DNA from: Megascapheus bottae | Lineage: Eukaryota > Chordata > Mammalia > Rodentia > Geomyidae | Length of the DNA stretch: 64,000 nt | Reading direction: 5' to 3' | NCBI GenBank assembly: GCA_024803745.1 | Contig: JANJXV010000049.1 | Span: 2,431,001 to 2,495,000, forward strand | In this document: positions 44,761 to 56,300 of the stretch, piece by piece | How the letters are laid out: every line of letters starts with the position of its first letter | Numbering within the stretch: the stretch's first letter is position 1 | Notes under the pieces: generated by a model | The model's database searches: none | Told to the model about the DNA's origin: nothing | What the model saw: only the letters and a program-made list of their open reading frames with translations | Program-made: the position numbers and the translations under genes

Positions 44761-46039
44761 GGTTAGGGTTAGGGGTTAGGGTTAGTGTTAGGGTTATGTT
44801 AAGTGTTAGGGTTAGGGTTAGGATAAAGGTTAGGGTTAGGATTAGGGTAATGGAAAGTGTTAGTGTTAGGGATAGGTTTAGCGTTAGGGTAAGGGTAAGG
44901 GTTTGGGTTAGTGTTAGGGTTAGGTTTAGGGTCGGGGTATGGTTAGGGTTAGGGTTATCGTAAGGGTAAGGCTTAGGGTTAGGTTTAGGGTTAGGGTAAG
45001 AGTTAGGGTTAGGGTTAGGGTTAGGGTTAGGGTATGGGTAAGATTTAGGGTTAGTGTAAGCTTTAGGGTTAGGGTAAGGGTTACGGTAAGGGTTTGGGTT
45101 AGAGTTAGGGTTAGGGTTAAGGTTGAGGTTAGGGTTATGGTTAGGGTTAGGGTACAGGTTAGGGTTATGGTTAGTGTTAGGGTAAGAGTAATGGGTAGGG
45201 TTAGGGTTAGGTTAAGGTTGAGGTTAGGGTTAGGGTTAGAGTAAGGTTTAGGGTTAGGGTAAGGGTTAGGGTTAGAGTTAGATTTAGGGTTAGGGTTAGA
45301 GTTAGGGTTAGGTTTATGGTAAGGGTAAGGATTAGGGTTATAGTTAGGGTTAGGTTAGGGTAAGGCTTAGGGTTAGACGTTAGTGTTAGTGTTAGGGTTA
45401 GGTTAAGGTTTAGGGTTAGGGTTAGGGTTAGGATAAGGGTTAGGATTAGGGTTAGGGTTAGTGCAAGGGAAAGTGTTAGGGTTAGGATCAGGTTTAGCGT
45501 TAGGGTAACGGTAAGGGTTAGGGTTAGGGTTAGGGTAAGGTTTAGGATTTGGGTTAAGGTTAGGGTTAGGGTTAGGGTAACGGTAAGAGTTAGGGTTAGG
45601 GTTAGATTAGGGTTAGAGTTAGGGTTAGGGTTAGGGTTAGGTTTAGTTTAAGGGTAAGGGTTAGGTTTAGGGTTAGGGTTAAATGTTAGGATTAGGGTTA
45701 GTGTTAGGGTTATGTTAGGGTGAGGGTAAGGGTAAGGTTTAGGGTTAGGGTTAGGGTTAGGTTTAGGGTTAGGGTTAGGGAAAGGGTTAGGGTTTGGGTT
45801 AGGGTTAGGGTTAGGTTTAGGATTAGAGTTTGGGTAAGGGTAAGGGTTAGGGTTAGGGTTAGGGTAAGGATTAGTGTTAGGGTTAGGGTTGGGGTAAGGG
45901 TTAGGTTTAGGGTTATGTTTAGCATTAAGTTTAGGGTTAGGGGTAGGGTAAGGCTAAGGTTAAGTGTTAGGGTTAGGGTTAGGGTTATGGTTAGGGTTAG
46001 GGGTTAGTGTTAGTGTTAGGTTTAGGGTTAGGTTTAGGG

Positions 46040-47670
46040 TAAGGGTAAGGGTTAGGGTTAGGGTTAGGGTTAAGGTTGACGTTAGGGTTTGGCTTAGGGT
46101 AAAGGTTAGGGTTAGGTTTAAAGATGAGGTCGGGTTACAGTTAGTGTTAGGGTACGGGTTTGGGTTAGGGTAAGGGTTAGGTTCAGGGGTAGGGTTAGGG
46201 TAAGGGTAAGGGATAGGGTTAGGGTTAGGGTTAAGGTTGAGTTTAGGGTTAGGGTTAGAGCAAGGTTTAGGGTTAGGGTTAGGGTAAGGTGTAGGGTTAG
46301 GGTTAGGGTTAGGGTTAGAGTTGTGGTTAGGGTTATGGTAAGGGTAAGGGTTAGGGTTATGATTAGGGTTAGTGTTAGGGTAAGGGTTAGGGTTAGGGGT
46401 TAGAGTTAGTGTTACGGTTAGGTTATGGGTTAGGGTTAGGGTTAGGGTTAGCATAAGGGTTAGGTTTAGGGTTATGGTAATGGAAAGTTTTAGGGTTAGG
46501 GTTAGGTTTAGTGTTAAGGCAAGTGTAAGGGTTAGAGTTAGGGTGAGGGTTAGGTTTAGGATTGGGGTTAAGGTTATGGTTTGGGTTAGGGTAACGGTAA
46601 AGTTTAGGGTTAGGGTTAGGTTAAGAGTTAGGGTAAGGTTTAAGGTTAGGGTTAGGATTAGGGTTAGGGTAAGAGTAAGGCTTAGGGTTAGGGTTATGGT
46701 AAGGGTGAGGATTAGGTTTAGGGTTAGGGTTACGTGTTAGGATTATGGTTAGTGTTAGGGTTAGGTTAGAGTTAGGGTGAGGGTAAGGATAAGGTTTAGG
46801 GTTAGGGTTAGGGTTAGGGTTAGGTTAAGGGTTAGGGTTAGGGTTAGGATAAGGGTTAGGGTTAGGGTTAGGGTAAGGAAAAGTGTTAGTGTTAGGATAG
46901 GTTTAGCGTTAGGGTAAGGGTAAGGGTTAGGGTTGGTGTTAGGGTTAGGTTTAAAGATGAGGTAGGGTTACGGTTAGTGTTAGGGTACGGGTTTGGGTTA
47001 GGGTAAGGGTTAGGGTTAGGGGTAGGGTTAGGGTTAGGGTTAGGGTAAGGGTAAGGGATAGGGTTAGGGTTAGAGTTAAGGTTGCGGTTAGGGTTAGGGT
47101 TAGAGCAAGGTTTAGGGTTAGGGTTAGGGTAAGGTTTAGGGTTAGGGTTAGGGTTAGGGTTAGAGTTGGGGTTAGGGTTAGGGTAAGGGTAAGGGTTAGG
47201 GTTAGGGGTTAGAGTTAGTGTTAGGGTTAGGTTATGGGTTAGGGTTAGGGTTAGGGTGAGGTTTAGCATAAGGGTTAGGTTTAGGGTTAGGGTAATGGAA
47301 AGTTTTAGGGTTCGGGTTAGGTTTAGCGTTAAGGTAAGTGTAAGGGTAAGGGTTAGGGTGAGGGTTAGGTTTAGGATTGGGGTTAAGGTTAGGGTTAGGG
47401 TTAGGGTAACGGTAAGGGTTAGGGTTAGCGTTAGGTTAAGAGTTAGGGTAAGGGTTAGGGTTAGGGTTAGGGTTAGGGTAAGAGTAAGGGTTAGAGTTAG
47501 GGTTATGGTAAGGGTAAGGATTAGGTTTAGGGTTAGTGTTAATTGTTAGGATTATGGTTAGTGTTAGGATTAGGTTAGAGTTAGGGTGAGGGTAAGGATA
47601 AGATTTAGGGTTAGGGTTAGGGTTAGGGTTAGGTTTAGGGTTAGGGTTAGGGAAAGGGTAAGTGTTATGG
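46040..47670 (+). repeat. Family C ~0.81-0.83 kb tandem duplication
   Basis: AAAGATGAGGT lies at 46,120 and 46,953, TTTAGGATTGGGGTTAAGG at about 46,556 and 47,370, and TGTTAGGATTATGGTTAGTG at about 46,735 and 47,544. The offset falls from 833 to 809, so small deletions distinguish the copies. Both copies contain GAGCAAGG (46,258 and 47,102), a rare C-bearing word. Confidence 0.82.
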
Positions 47671-47759
47671 TTAGGGTTAGTATTAAGGTTAGGGTTAGGG
47701 TTAGGGTTTGGGTTAGGGTTAGGGTTAGGTTTAGGTTTAGGGTTTGGGTAAGGGTAAGG

Positions 47760-50200
47760 GTTAGGGTTAGTGCAAGGGTAGGTTTAGGGAAAGGTTATGG
47801 GTTAGGGTTAGGGTTAGAGTAAGGATTAGGATTAGGGTTAGAGTAGGGTAAGGGTAGGTTTAGGGGTATGGTTATCATTAAGTTTAGGGTTAGGGTTAGG
47901 GTAAGGGTAAGGTTAATTTTTAGGGTTAGGGTTAGGGTTACGGTTAGGGTTAGGGGTTAAGGTTAGTGTTAGGTTTAGGGTTAGGGTTAGGGTAAGGGTA
48001 AGGGTTAGGTTTAGGGTTAGGTTTAGGTTTAGGTTTAGGGTTAGAGTAAGGGTAGGTTTAGGGAAAGGGTGTGGGTTAGGGTTAGGGTTAGAGTTAGGAT
48101 AAGGATTAGGGTTAGGGTTAGGGTTAGGGTAAGGGTTAGGTTTAGGGTTATGGTTAGCATTGAGTTTAGGGTTAGGGTTAGGGTAAGGGTAAGATTAAGT
48201 GTTAGGGTTAGGGTTAGGGTTACGGGTAGGGTTAGGGTTTAGGGTTAGTGTTAGGATTATGGTTAGGGTCAGGGTAATGGTAAGGGTTAGGTTTAGGGTT
48301 AGGGTTAGGTTTAGGGTTAGGGTTAGGGTAAGGGTTAGGGTTAGCGTTAGGGTTAGGGTTATGGTTAGGGTTAAGGTTGACGTTAGGGTTTGGGTTAGGG
48401 TAAGTGTTATGGTTAGGTTTAAAGTTGAGGTAGGGTGACGGTTAGGGTTAAGGTAGGTTTATTGATAGGGTAACGGTTAGGGTTAGGGTTAGGGTAAGGG
48501 GAAGGGTTAGGGTTAGGTTTAGGGTAAGGGTTAGGTTTAGGGTTAGGGTTAAGTGTTAGGGTTGGGTAAGAGTTAGGGTTAGGTTTAGGGTTACGGTGAG
48601 GGTAAGTGTTAGTGATAGGGTTACAGTTAGGGTTAGGGTTAGGGTTAGGGTAATGGTAAGGGTTAGGATTAGGGTTAGGTTTAGGGTACGGGTTAGGTTA
48701 AGGGTTAGGTTTAGCGTTAAGGTTATGGTTAGGGTTAGGGAGAGGGTTAGGGTTAGGTTTAGGTTTAGGGTTTGGGTAAGGGTAAGTGTTAGGCTTAGGG
48801 TTAGTGTAGGTTTATTGAAAGGGTAAGGGTTAGGGTTAGGGTTAGGGTAAGGGTAAGCGTTAGGGTTAAGGTTAGGGTTAGGGTAAGGTTAGGTTTAGGG
48901 GTTAGGGTTAGTGTTATTGTTAGGTTAAGGGTTAGGGTTAGGGTTAGGGTTAGGATAAGGTTTACGGTAAGGGTTAGGCTAAGGATAAGTGTTAGGGTTA
49001 GGGTTAGGGTTAGGGTTAAGGTTAGGATTAGGGTTAGGTTTTGGGTTAGGGTTTGGGTTAGGTTTAGGGTTAGGGTTTTGTAAGGGTAAGGGTTAGGGTT
49101 AGAGTAAGGGTAGGTTTAGGGAAAGGGTATGGGTTAGGGTTAGGGTTAGGGTTTGGATAAGGATTAGGGTTTGGGTTAGGGTTAGGGTAAGGGTTAGGTT
49201 TAGGGTTATGGTTAGCATTAAGTTTAGGGTTAGGGCTAGGGTAAGGGTTAGGGTTAGGGTTAGGGTAAGGGAAAGTGTTAGGGTTAGGGTTAGGTTTAGC
49301 CTTAGGGTAATGGTAAGGGTTAGGGTTAGGTTTAATATTTGGGTTAAGGTTAGGGTTAGGGTTAGGGTAACAGTAAGGGTTAGGGTTAGGGTTAGGGTTA
49401 GGGTAAGAGTTAGGGTTAGGGTTAGGGTTAGGGTTAGGGTTAGGGTAAGGGTAAGGGTTAGGTTTAGGGTTATGGTTAGCATTAAGTTTAGGGTTAGGGT
49501 TAGGGTAAGGGTAAGATTAAGTGTTAGGGTTAGGGTTAGGGTTACGGGTAGGGTTAGGGGTTAGGTTTAGTGTTAGGTTTAGGGTTAGGTTTAGGGTAAT
49601 GGTAAGGGTTAGGTTTAGGGTTAGGGTTAGGTTTAGGGTTAGGGTTAGGGTAAGGGTTAGGGTTAGCGTTAGGGTTAGGGTTAGGGTTAGGTTTAAAGTT
49701 GAGGTAGGGTGACGGTTAGGGTTAGGGTAGGTTAATTGATAGGGTAACAGATAGGGTTAGGGTTAGGGTAAGGGGAAGGGTTAGGGTTAGGGTTAGGGTA
49801 AGGGTTAGGTTTAGGGTTAGGGTTAAGTGTTAGGGTTTGGGTAATGGTTAGGGTTAGGTTTAGGGTTAGGGTGAGGGTAAGTGTTAGGGATAGGGTTACA
49901 GTTAGGGTTAGGGTCAGGGTTATGGTAAGGGTTAGGTTTAGGGTTATGTTTAGGGTACGGGTTACGTTAAGGGTTAGGTTTAGCGTTAAGGTTATGGTTA
50001 GGGTTAGGGTGAGGGTTAGGGTTAGGCTTAGTGTTAGTGTAGGTTTATTGAAAGGGTAAGGGTAAGGGTTAGGGTTAGGGTAAGGGTAAGCATTAGGGTT
50101 AAGTTTAGGGTTAGGGTAAGGGTTAGGTTTAGGGTTTAGGGTTAGTGTTATTGTTAGGTTAAGGGTTAGGGTTAGGGTTAGGGTTAGGATAAGGGTTACG
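47760..50200 (+). repeat. Family C ~1.06-1.3 kb tandem duplication with an internal 265 bp repeat
   Basis: The word AGGTTTAGGGAAAGGGTGTG at 48,055 matches AGGTTTAGGGAAAGGGTATG at 49,112 (offset 1057). AAGATTAAGTGTTAGGG lies at 48,191 and 49,513 (1322), ATTGATAGGGTAAC at 48,461 and 49,735 (1274), and GTAGGTTTATTGAAAGGG at 48,806 and 50,039 (1233). The jump of 265 between the first two pairs is explained by an internal duplication in the second copy: TTATGGTTAGCATTAAGTTT occurs at 49,206 and 49,471, 265 apart. Confidence 0.8.
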
Positions 50201-50794
50201 GTAAGGGTTAGGGTAAGGATAAGTGTTAGGGTTAGGGTTAGGGTTAGGGTTAGGGTAAGGTTTAGGGTTAGGGTTAGGGTTAGGTTTAAGGTTGGAGTTA
50301 AGTTTAGGGTTAGGGTTAGGGTAAGTGTAAGGGTTAGGGTTAGGGTTAGGGTTAGGTTAAGTGTTAGGTTTAGGGTTAGGGTTAGAGTTAGAGTTAGGAT
50401 AAGGGTTAGGGTTAGGGTTAGGGTTAGGTTTAGTTCTGGGGTTAAGTTTAGGGTTAGTGTAAGGGTTAGGATTAGGGTTAGGGTTAGGGTAAGGGGTTAG
50501 GGTTATGGTTAGGGTTACGGTTAGGGTTAGGTTTAAGGTTAGGGTAAGGGTATGTGTTAGGGTTAGTGTTAGGGTTGGGGTTAGCGTAAGAGTAAGCGTA
50601 AAGGTAAGGGTTAGGGTTAAGTTTAGGTTTAGGGTAAGGGTAAGTTTTAGGGTTAGGGTTAGGGTTAGGCTAAGGTAAGGGTTAGGGTTAGGGTTAGGGT
50701 TAGGGTTAGGGTTAGGTTTAGGTTTAGGGTAAGTGTAAGGGTTAGGGTTAGGGTTAGGGTAAGGTTAGGGTTAGGGTTAGCGTTTGGGTAGGGG

Positions 50795-50825
50795 TTAGGG
50801 AAAGGGTAAGTAATATGCTTAGGGT
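50795..50825 (+). other. Non-telomeric word AAGTAATATGCTTAGGG
   Basis: At 50,807-50,823, within family C, preceded by GGGGTTAGGGAAAGGG. I see a single copy only. It interrupts the hexamer phase. No promoter, tRNA or other signal is recognisable in it. Confidence 0.5.
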
Positions 50826-51029
50826 TAGGGTTAGGATAAGTGTAAGGGTTAGGGTTATGGTTAGGGTTAGGGTTAGGGTAAGTGTTAGGGTTAATGTTAG
50901 GGTTAGGGTAAGGGTAAGTGTTAGGGTTAGGGTTAGAGTTATTGTTAGGGTAAGTGTTAGGGTAAGGGTTAGGTTAGGGTTATGGTTAGCATTAAGTTTA
51001 CGATTAGGGTAGGGTAAGGGTAAGGTTAA

Positions 51030-51360
51030 GGGTTAGGGTTAGGGTTATGGTTAGGGTTAGGGTTAGGGTTAGGGTTAGGGTTAGGGTTAGGGTTAAGGTA
51101 AGGATAAGAGTAGGGTTAGGGTTAGGGTTACTGTTAGATTTAGGGTAAGTGTTAGGGTTAGGGTTAGGGTTAGGGTTAGGGTTAGGGTATGGGTTAGGGT
51201 TAGGGTTAGGGTTAGGGTTAGGGTTAGGGTTAGGGTTAGAGTTAGGGTTAGGGTAAGGGTTAGGTTAGGGTTAGGGTTAGGGTTAGGGTTAAGGTTAGGG
51301 TTAGGGTTAGGGTTAGGCTAAGGGTTAGGGTTAGGGTTAGGGTTAGGCTTAGTGTTAGGG
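51030..51360 (+). repeat. Most canonical TTAGGG patch
   Basis: Contains the purest runs I found: about 51,051-51,095, 51,147-51,188 and 51,191-51,239 (roughly seven to eight uninterrupted TTAGGG each). Elsewhere perfect runs are mostly two to five hexamers. The patch could be a recent local expansion or a younger addition of telomeric sequence; the sequence does not tell which. A similar but shorter enriched stretch lies at 53,170-53,330. Confidence 0.65.
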
Positions 51361-51759
51361 TAAGGGTAAGGTTAGGGTTAGGGTTAGGGTTAGGGTTAGG
51401 TTTAGTGTTAGGGTAAGGGTAAGTTTAGGGTTAGGGTAATGGTAAGCGTTAGGGTTAGGGTAAGGGTTAGGGTTAGGTTAAAGGTAAGGGTTAGGTTTAG
51501 GTTTAGTGTTAGGGGTTAGGGTTATGGTAGGGGTAACTTTTAGGGTTATTTTTAGGGTTAGGTTTAAGGTTAGGGTTAGTGTAAGGTTAAGGGTTAGGGA
51601 TAGGGTTAGGGTTAGGGTAACGCTAAGTATTATGGTTAGGGTTAAGTTTAGGGTTAGGGTAAGGGTTAGGGATAGGGTTAGGCTTAGGGTTAGGATAAGT
51701 TTAGGGTTAGGGTTAGGGTTACAGTTAGAGTAAGTGTTAGGGTAAGGGTCAGGGTTAGG

Positions 51760-52660
51760 GTTAGGTTTAGGGTTGGGGTTCAGGTAATGTTAGGGTTAGG
51801 GTAAGGGTAAGGTTTAGTGTTAGTGTTAGGGTAAGTGTTAGGGTTAGGGTTAGGGTTAGGGTTAGGGTAAGGTAAGGGTTAGGGTTAGGTTTAGGGTTTG
51901 GGTTAGGGGTTAGGGATAGGGTTAGGTTTAGGGATAGGGTTAGGGTTAGGGTAAGGGTAAGGGTTAGGTTTAGGGTTAGGGTTAGGTTTAGGGTTATGGT
52001 TAGGGTAAGGTTTAGAGTTAGGGTTAGGGTTAAGGTTGACGTTAGGGTTAGGGTTAGGGTAATGGTATGGTTTAGGGTTAAGGTTGAGGTAGGGTTATGG
52101 TTAGAGTTAGGGTACGGGCTAGGGTTAGGGTAAAGGTTAGGTTTAGGGGTAGGGTTAGGGTTAGGGTTAGGGTAAGGGTAAGGGATAGGGGTAGGGGTAG
52201 GGTTAGGGTTAAGGTTGATGTTAGTGTTAGGGTTAGAGTAAGGTTTAGGGTTAGGGTAAGGGTTAGGGTTAGGGTTAAGTTTGAGGTTAGGGTTAGGGTT
52301 AGAATAAGGTTAGGGTAAAGGTTAGGGTAAGGGTTAGGGTTAGGTTTAAGGTTGAGGTAGGGTTACGGGTGAGGGTTAGTGTTAGGGTTAGGTTAAGGGT
52401 TAGGGTTAGGGTTAGGTTTAAGATTAGGGTTAGGGAAAGGGTAAGGGTGATGGTTAGGGTTAGGGTTAAGGTTAGGTTTAGGGTTAGGGTAAGGTTTATT
52501 GTTCAGGTAGAGTTTAGGGTTAGGGTTAGAGTAAGATTTAGGGTTAGGGTTAGGGTAAGGGTTAGGGTTAGGGTTAGAATTAGGGTGAGGGTTAGAGTTA
52601 GGGTTAGGGTTGGGGTAAGGGTAAAGGTTAGGTTTAGGGTTAGGGTTAGGGTTAGGGTTA
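51760..52660 (+). repeat. Family C ~0.92 kb unit, third copy
   Basis: Markers in order: TTCAGGTAATGTTAGGG (51,779), GTTTGGGTTAGGGGTTAGGG (51,897), TTGACGTTAGGG (52,036), TTGAGGTAGGGTTATGG (52,083), TTGATGTTAGTG (52,212), TTTGAGG (52,280), TTAGGGAAAGGGTAAGGG (52,429) and TTCAGGTAGAG (52,502). The order matches 42.9-44.8 kb, about 7.9-8.9 kb away, with clear divergence. Confidence 0.72.
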
Positions 52661-54199
52661 GGGTAAGGGTTAGGGTTAGGGGTTAAGGTTAGTGTTAGTG
52701 TTAGGTTAAGGTTTAGGGTTAGGATTGGTGTTAGGATAAGGGTTAGGGTTAGGGTTAGGGTAAGGGTAAGTGTTAGGGTTAGGGTTACGGTAGGGGTTAG
52801 GGGTTAGGGTTATTGGTTAGTGTTAGTTTTAGGGTTACGGTTAAGGGTAGGGTAAGGGTTCGGTTAAGGGTTAGGGTTAGGGTTAGGATTAGAGTTAGTG
52901 CTAGTGTTATGTTAAGGGTTAGGGTTAGGGTTAGGGTTAGGGTTAAGATAAGGGTTAAGGTTAGGGTTAAGTTTAGGGTTAGGGTATGGGCAAGGGTTAT
53001 GGTTAGGGTTAGGGTTAGGTTTAGGTTTGGGGTAAGGGTAAGGGTTTGGGTTAGGGTTAGGTTTAGGTTAAGGGTTAGGGTTAGGGTTAGCGTTAGTGTA
53101 GGGGTTAGAGAAAGAGTAAGTGTTAGGGTTAGGGTTCAGGTTAGGATAAGGGTAAGGGTTAGGGTTAGGGTTAGGGTTAGCGGTTAGGGTTAGGGTTAGG
53201 GTTAGGGTTAGGGTAGGGTTAGGGTAAGGGTAAGGGTTAGGGTTAGGGTTAGGGTTAAGTTTAGGGTTAGGGTTAGGGTTAGGGTTAGAGTTAGGGTTAG
53301 GGTTAGGGTTAGGGTTAGGGATAGGGTTAGGGTACGGGTTAGGGTTAGGGTTAGGGTTAACTTGAGGGTTAGGTTTGGGTATGGGTAAGGGTTAGAGTTA
53401 GGTTTTGGGTTAGGGTAAGAGTAAGGGTTAGGGTTAGGGTTAGGATAAAGGTTGAGGTTTGGGTTAGGGTTAGAGTAATGGTTAGGGATAGGGTTAGGGT
53501 ACGGGTTAGGGTTAGGGTTAAGGTTAGGGTAAGTGTTAGGGTTAGGGTTAGGGTAAGGTTTAGGTTTAGGGTTAGGGTTAGGTTTAAGTTTGGGGTTAAG
53601 TTTAGGGTTAGGGTTATGGTAAGTGTAAGGGATAGAGTTAGGGTTAGGGTAAGTGTTAGGGTTAGGGATAGTATTAGAGTTAGGGTAAGGGTTAGGGTTA
53701 GGGTTAGGGTTAGGTTTAGTGTTGGGGTTAAAGTTAGGGTTAGAGTAAGAGTTACGGTTAGGGTTAGGGTTAGGTTTAGGGTTAGGTTTAGGGTTATGGT
53801 TAGGGTCAGGGTTATGGTTATGGTAAGGGTATGTGTTAGTGTTAGTGTTAGGGTTAGTGTTAGCGTTAGGGTAAGTTTAACGGTTAGGGTTAGGGTTAGG
53901 GTTAGGGTTAAGTTTAGATATAGGGAAAGGGTAAGTTTTAGGGTTAGAGTTTGGTTTAGGGTTGGGGTTAAGGTTAAGGTTAGGGTTACGGAAAGGGTTA
54001 GGGTTAGGGTTAGGGTTAGGTTTAGGTTTAGGGTAGGTTTAGGGTTATGGTAAGGGTAAGGGTTAGGTTTAGCTTAGGGTTAGGGTTATGTTTATGGTTA
54101 GGGTTGGGTTTAGGCTAAGGGTTAGGGTTAGGGTTTGGGTTAGGGTTAGGTTTAGGGTTAGGTTTAGGGTTACGGTTAGGGTTAGGGTTAGGCTTAGGG

Positions 54200-54550
54200 T
54201 AAGGGCATGTTGAAGGTTAGAGTTAGGGTTATTGTTAGGTTTAGCTAGGGTAAGGGTAAGGGTTAGGGTAAGGGTTAGGGTTAAGGTAAGTGTAAGGGTT
54301 AGGGTTAGGGTGAGGGTTAGGATAAGGTTAAGGGTTAGGGCAGGGTTAGAGTTAGGGTTAGGCTTAGGGTTAGTGTTAGGGGTTAGGTTTAGGGTTAGGG
54401 TTAGGGTTAACTTGAGGGTTAGGTTTGGGTATGGGTAAGGGTTAGAGTTAGGTTTTGGGTTAGGGTAATAGTAAGTGTTAGGGTTAGGGTTATATTTAGG
54501 TTTAGGTTTAGGGTTAGGGTTAGGGTAAGAGTAAGGGTTAGGGTTAAGGT
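54200..54550 (+). repeat. Family D segment shared with 58,920-59,470
   Basis: GGGCATGTTGAAGGTTAGAG, a TAGCTAGGG/TAACTAGGG word, GGATAAGGTTAAGGG, GGGCAGGGTTAG, the AACTTGAGGG word, TTTGGGTATGGGTAAGGG and TTAGGTTTTGGG occur in the same order at 54,203 onward and 58,925 onward. The offset grows from 4722 to 4927 because about 205 bases lie extra near 59,110-59,330, including GGTTAGCTTTTGGGG. The last part also occurs at 53,359-53,420. Confidence 0.78.
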
Positions 54551-55249
54551 TAGGGTTAGGCTTAGGGTTAGGATTAGGGTTAGTGTTAGGGTAAGGTTAA
54601 GGGTTAGAGTTAGGATTAGGTTATGGTTAGGGTAAGGGTTAAGTTTAGGGGTAAGGTTAGGGTTAGGGTAAGGGTTAGGTTTAGGTAAGGGTTAGGGCTA
54701 GGGTTAGGGTTAGGGTTAGATTGAGATTAAGGGTTAGGGTTAGGATTAGAGTAAGGGTAAGGTTTAGGGTTAGGGTTAGGGTTAGGGTTAGAGTAAGGGT
54801 AAGGTTTAGGGTTAGGGTTAGGGTTAGGGTTAGCTTTAGGGTTAGGGTAAGGGTAAAAGTTAGTGTTAGGATTAGGGTTAGGTTTAGGGTAAGGGTTAGG
54901 GTTAGGGTTAGGGTTAGGGTAATGGTTAGGGTTAGGGTTAGGTTTTGGGTTAGGGTTAGGTTAAGGGTAAGGGTTAGGGTTAGGGTTATGTTTAGGTTTA
55001 GGATGAGGGATAGGGTTAGGGTAAGGGTAAGAGTTAGGGTTAAGGTTAGGGTTAGGGTTAGTGTTAGGGTAAGGTTAAGGGTTAGAATTAGGATTAGGGT
55101 TATGGTTGGGGTAAGGGTTAAGTTTAGGGTTAAGGTTAGGGTTAGGGTAAGGTTTAGGGTTAGGGTAAGGTTAAGGGTTAGGGTTAGGGTTAGGGTTAGG
55201 ATAAGGGTAAGCGCTAGAGTTAGGGTTAGGGTTAGGATTAGGGTTAGGA

Positions 55250-56300
55250 TAAGGGTTAGGGGTTAGAGTTAGGGTTAGGGTAAGAGTTAGGGTTAGTGTT
55301 AGTGTTAGGGTTAGGGTATGGGGTAGCGTTAGGTTTACGGTTAGGTTAAGTGTAAATGTTAGGGTGAGGGTTAGGATTAGGTAAGGGTAAGTGTTAGGGT
55401 TAGAGTTAAGTTTAGGTTTAGGTTAGGGTTAGGGTTATGGTAAGTGTAAGGGATAGGGTTAAGGTTACGGTTAGGGTTAGTTTTAGGGTTAGGGTTAGGT
55501 TAAGGGTATGGGTTAGGGTTAGGATTGGGGTTAGGGTTAAGTTGAGGCTTAGGGATAGGGTTAGGGTTAGGGTTATGTTCAGGGTTAGGGTTAGGGCAAG
55601 GGTAAGGTTTAGGGTTAGGGTTAGGGTTAGGTTTAGTGTTGGGGTTAAGGTTAGGGTTAGCGTAACGTTTAGGTTTAGGGTTAGGGTTAGGTTTAGGGTT
55701 ACTGTTAGGGTTAGTGTTAGGATTAGAGTAAGGGTATGTGTTAGGATATGTGTTTGGTTTCAGGTTAGGGTTAGCGTTAGGGTAAGGGTAAGGGTATGGT
55801 GAAGGGTTCGGATTAGGTTTAAGATAAGGGTAAGGGTTAGGGTTAGGGTTAGGTTTAGATTTAGAGTAAGGGTTAGGGTTAGATTTACAGTAAGGGTAAG
55901 GTTTAGGTTTAGGGTTAGGGTTAGGGTTAGAGCAAGGGTAAGGGTTAGGGTTAGGGTTAGGTTTAGGGTTAGGTTTAGGGTTAGGGTAAGGGTAAAAGTT
56001 AGGTTTAGGATTAGGGTTAGGGTTAGGGTAAGGGTTAGGGTTAGGGTTATGGTTAGGATAGGGGTTAGGGTAAGGGTTAGGATTAGGGTTAGGGTTAGGT
56101 TTAGGGTTAGAGTAAGGGTAAAGGGTAGGGTTAGGTATAGTGTTAGAGTTAGGTTAGGGTTAGGGTTTAGGGAAAGGATAAGGGTTAGGGTTAAGGTTAG
56201 GTTTAGGGTTAGGGTTAGGTTTAAGGTTAGGGTTAGGGTTAGTGTAAGGCAAGGGTTTGGGTTAGGGTTAGGTTTAGGGTTAAGGTTAGGGTTGGGGTTA
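55250..56300 (+). repeat. Family D long unit, copy 1
   Basis: Order of markers: GGGGTTAGAGTTAGGG (55,259), GGGGTAGCGTTAGG (55,320), GTGTAAATGTTAGGGTGAGG (55,350), TTGAGGCTTAGGG (55,542), GTATGTGTTAGGATATGTG (55,735) and AAAGGGTAGGGTTAGGTATA (56,120). The same order appears from about 56,995 and from 61,835. Confidence 0.72.

Larger units (their letters stand above)
41000..53200 (+). repeat. Family C higher-order repeat block
   Basis: Marked by hexamer pairs AAGGTTGACGTTAGGG and AAGGTTGAGGTAGGG with GTTACGG after it (for example 43,154, 43,203, 44,071, 44,113, 46,075, 48,371, 52,030, 52,083), by TTATGGTTAGCATTAAGTTT (41,142, 49,206, 49,471, 50,981; variants at 45,914, 47,867 and 48,149; also 33,995 in the A block), and by AGGTTTAGGGAAAGGGTATG (near 49,110 and relatives). 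Units of about 0.40, 0.82, 0.92 and 1.06-1.3 kb are visible. The TCAGGG box of families A and B is absent. Confidence 0.8.

Noticed and set aside
45960..46454. Minus-strand Pro-Asn-rich frame resembling a low-complexity secreted or antigen-type protein
   Set aside because: CCT-AAC is the complement of the same hexamer. The switch from Leu-Thr to Pro-Asn inside the frame is a phase shift, not a domain boundary.
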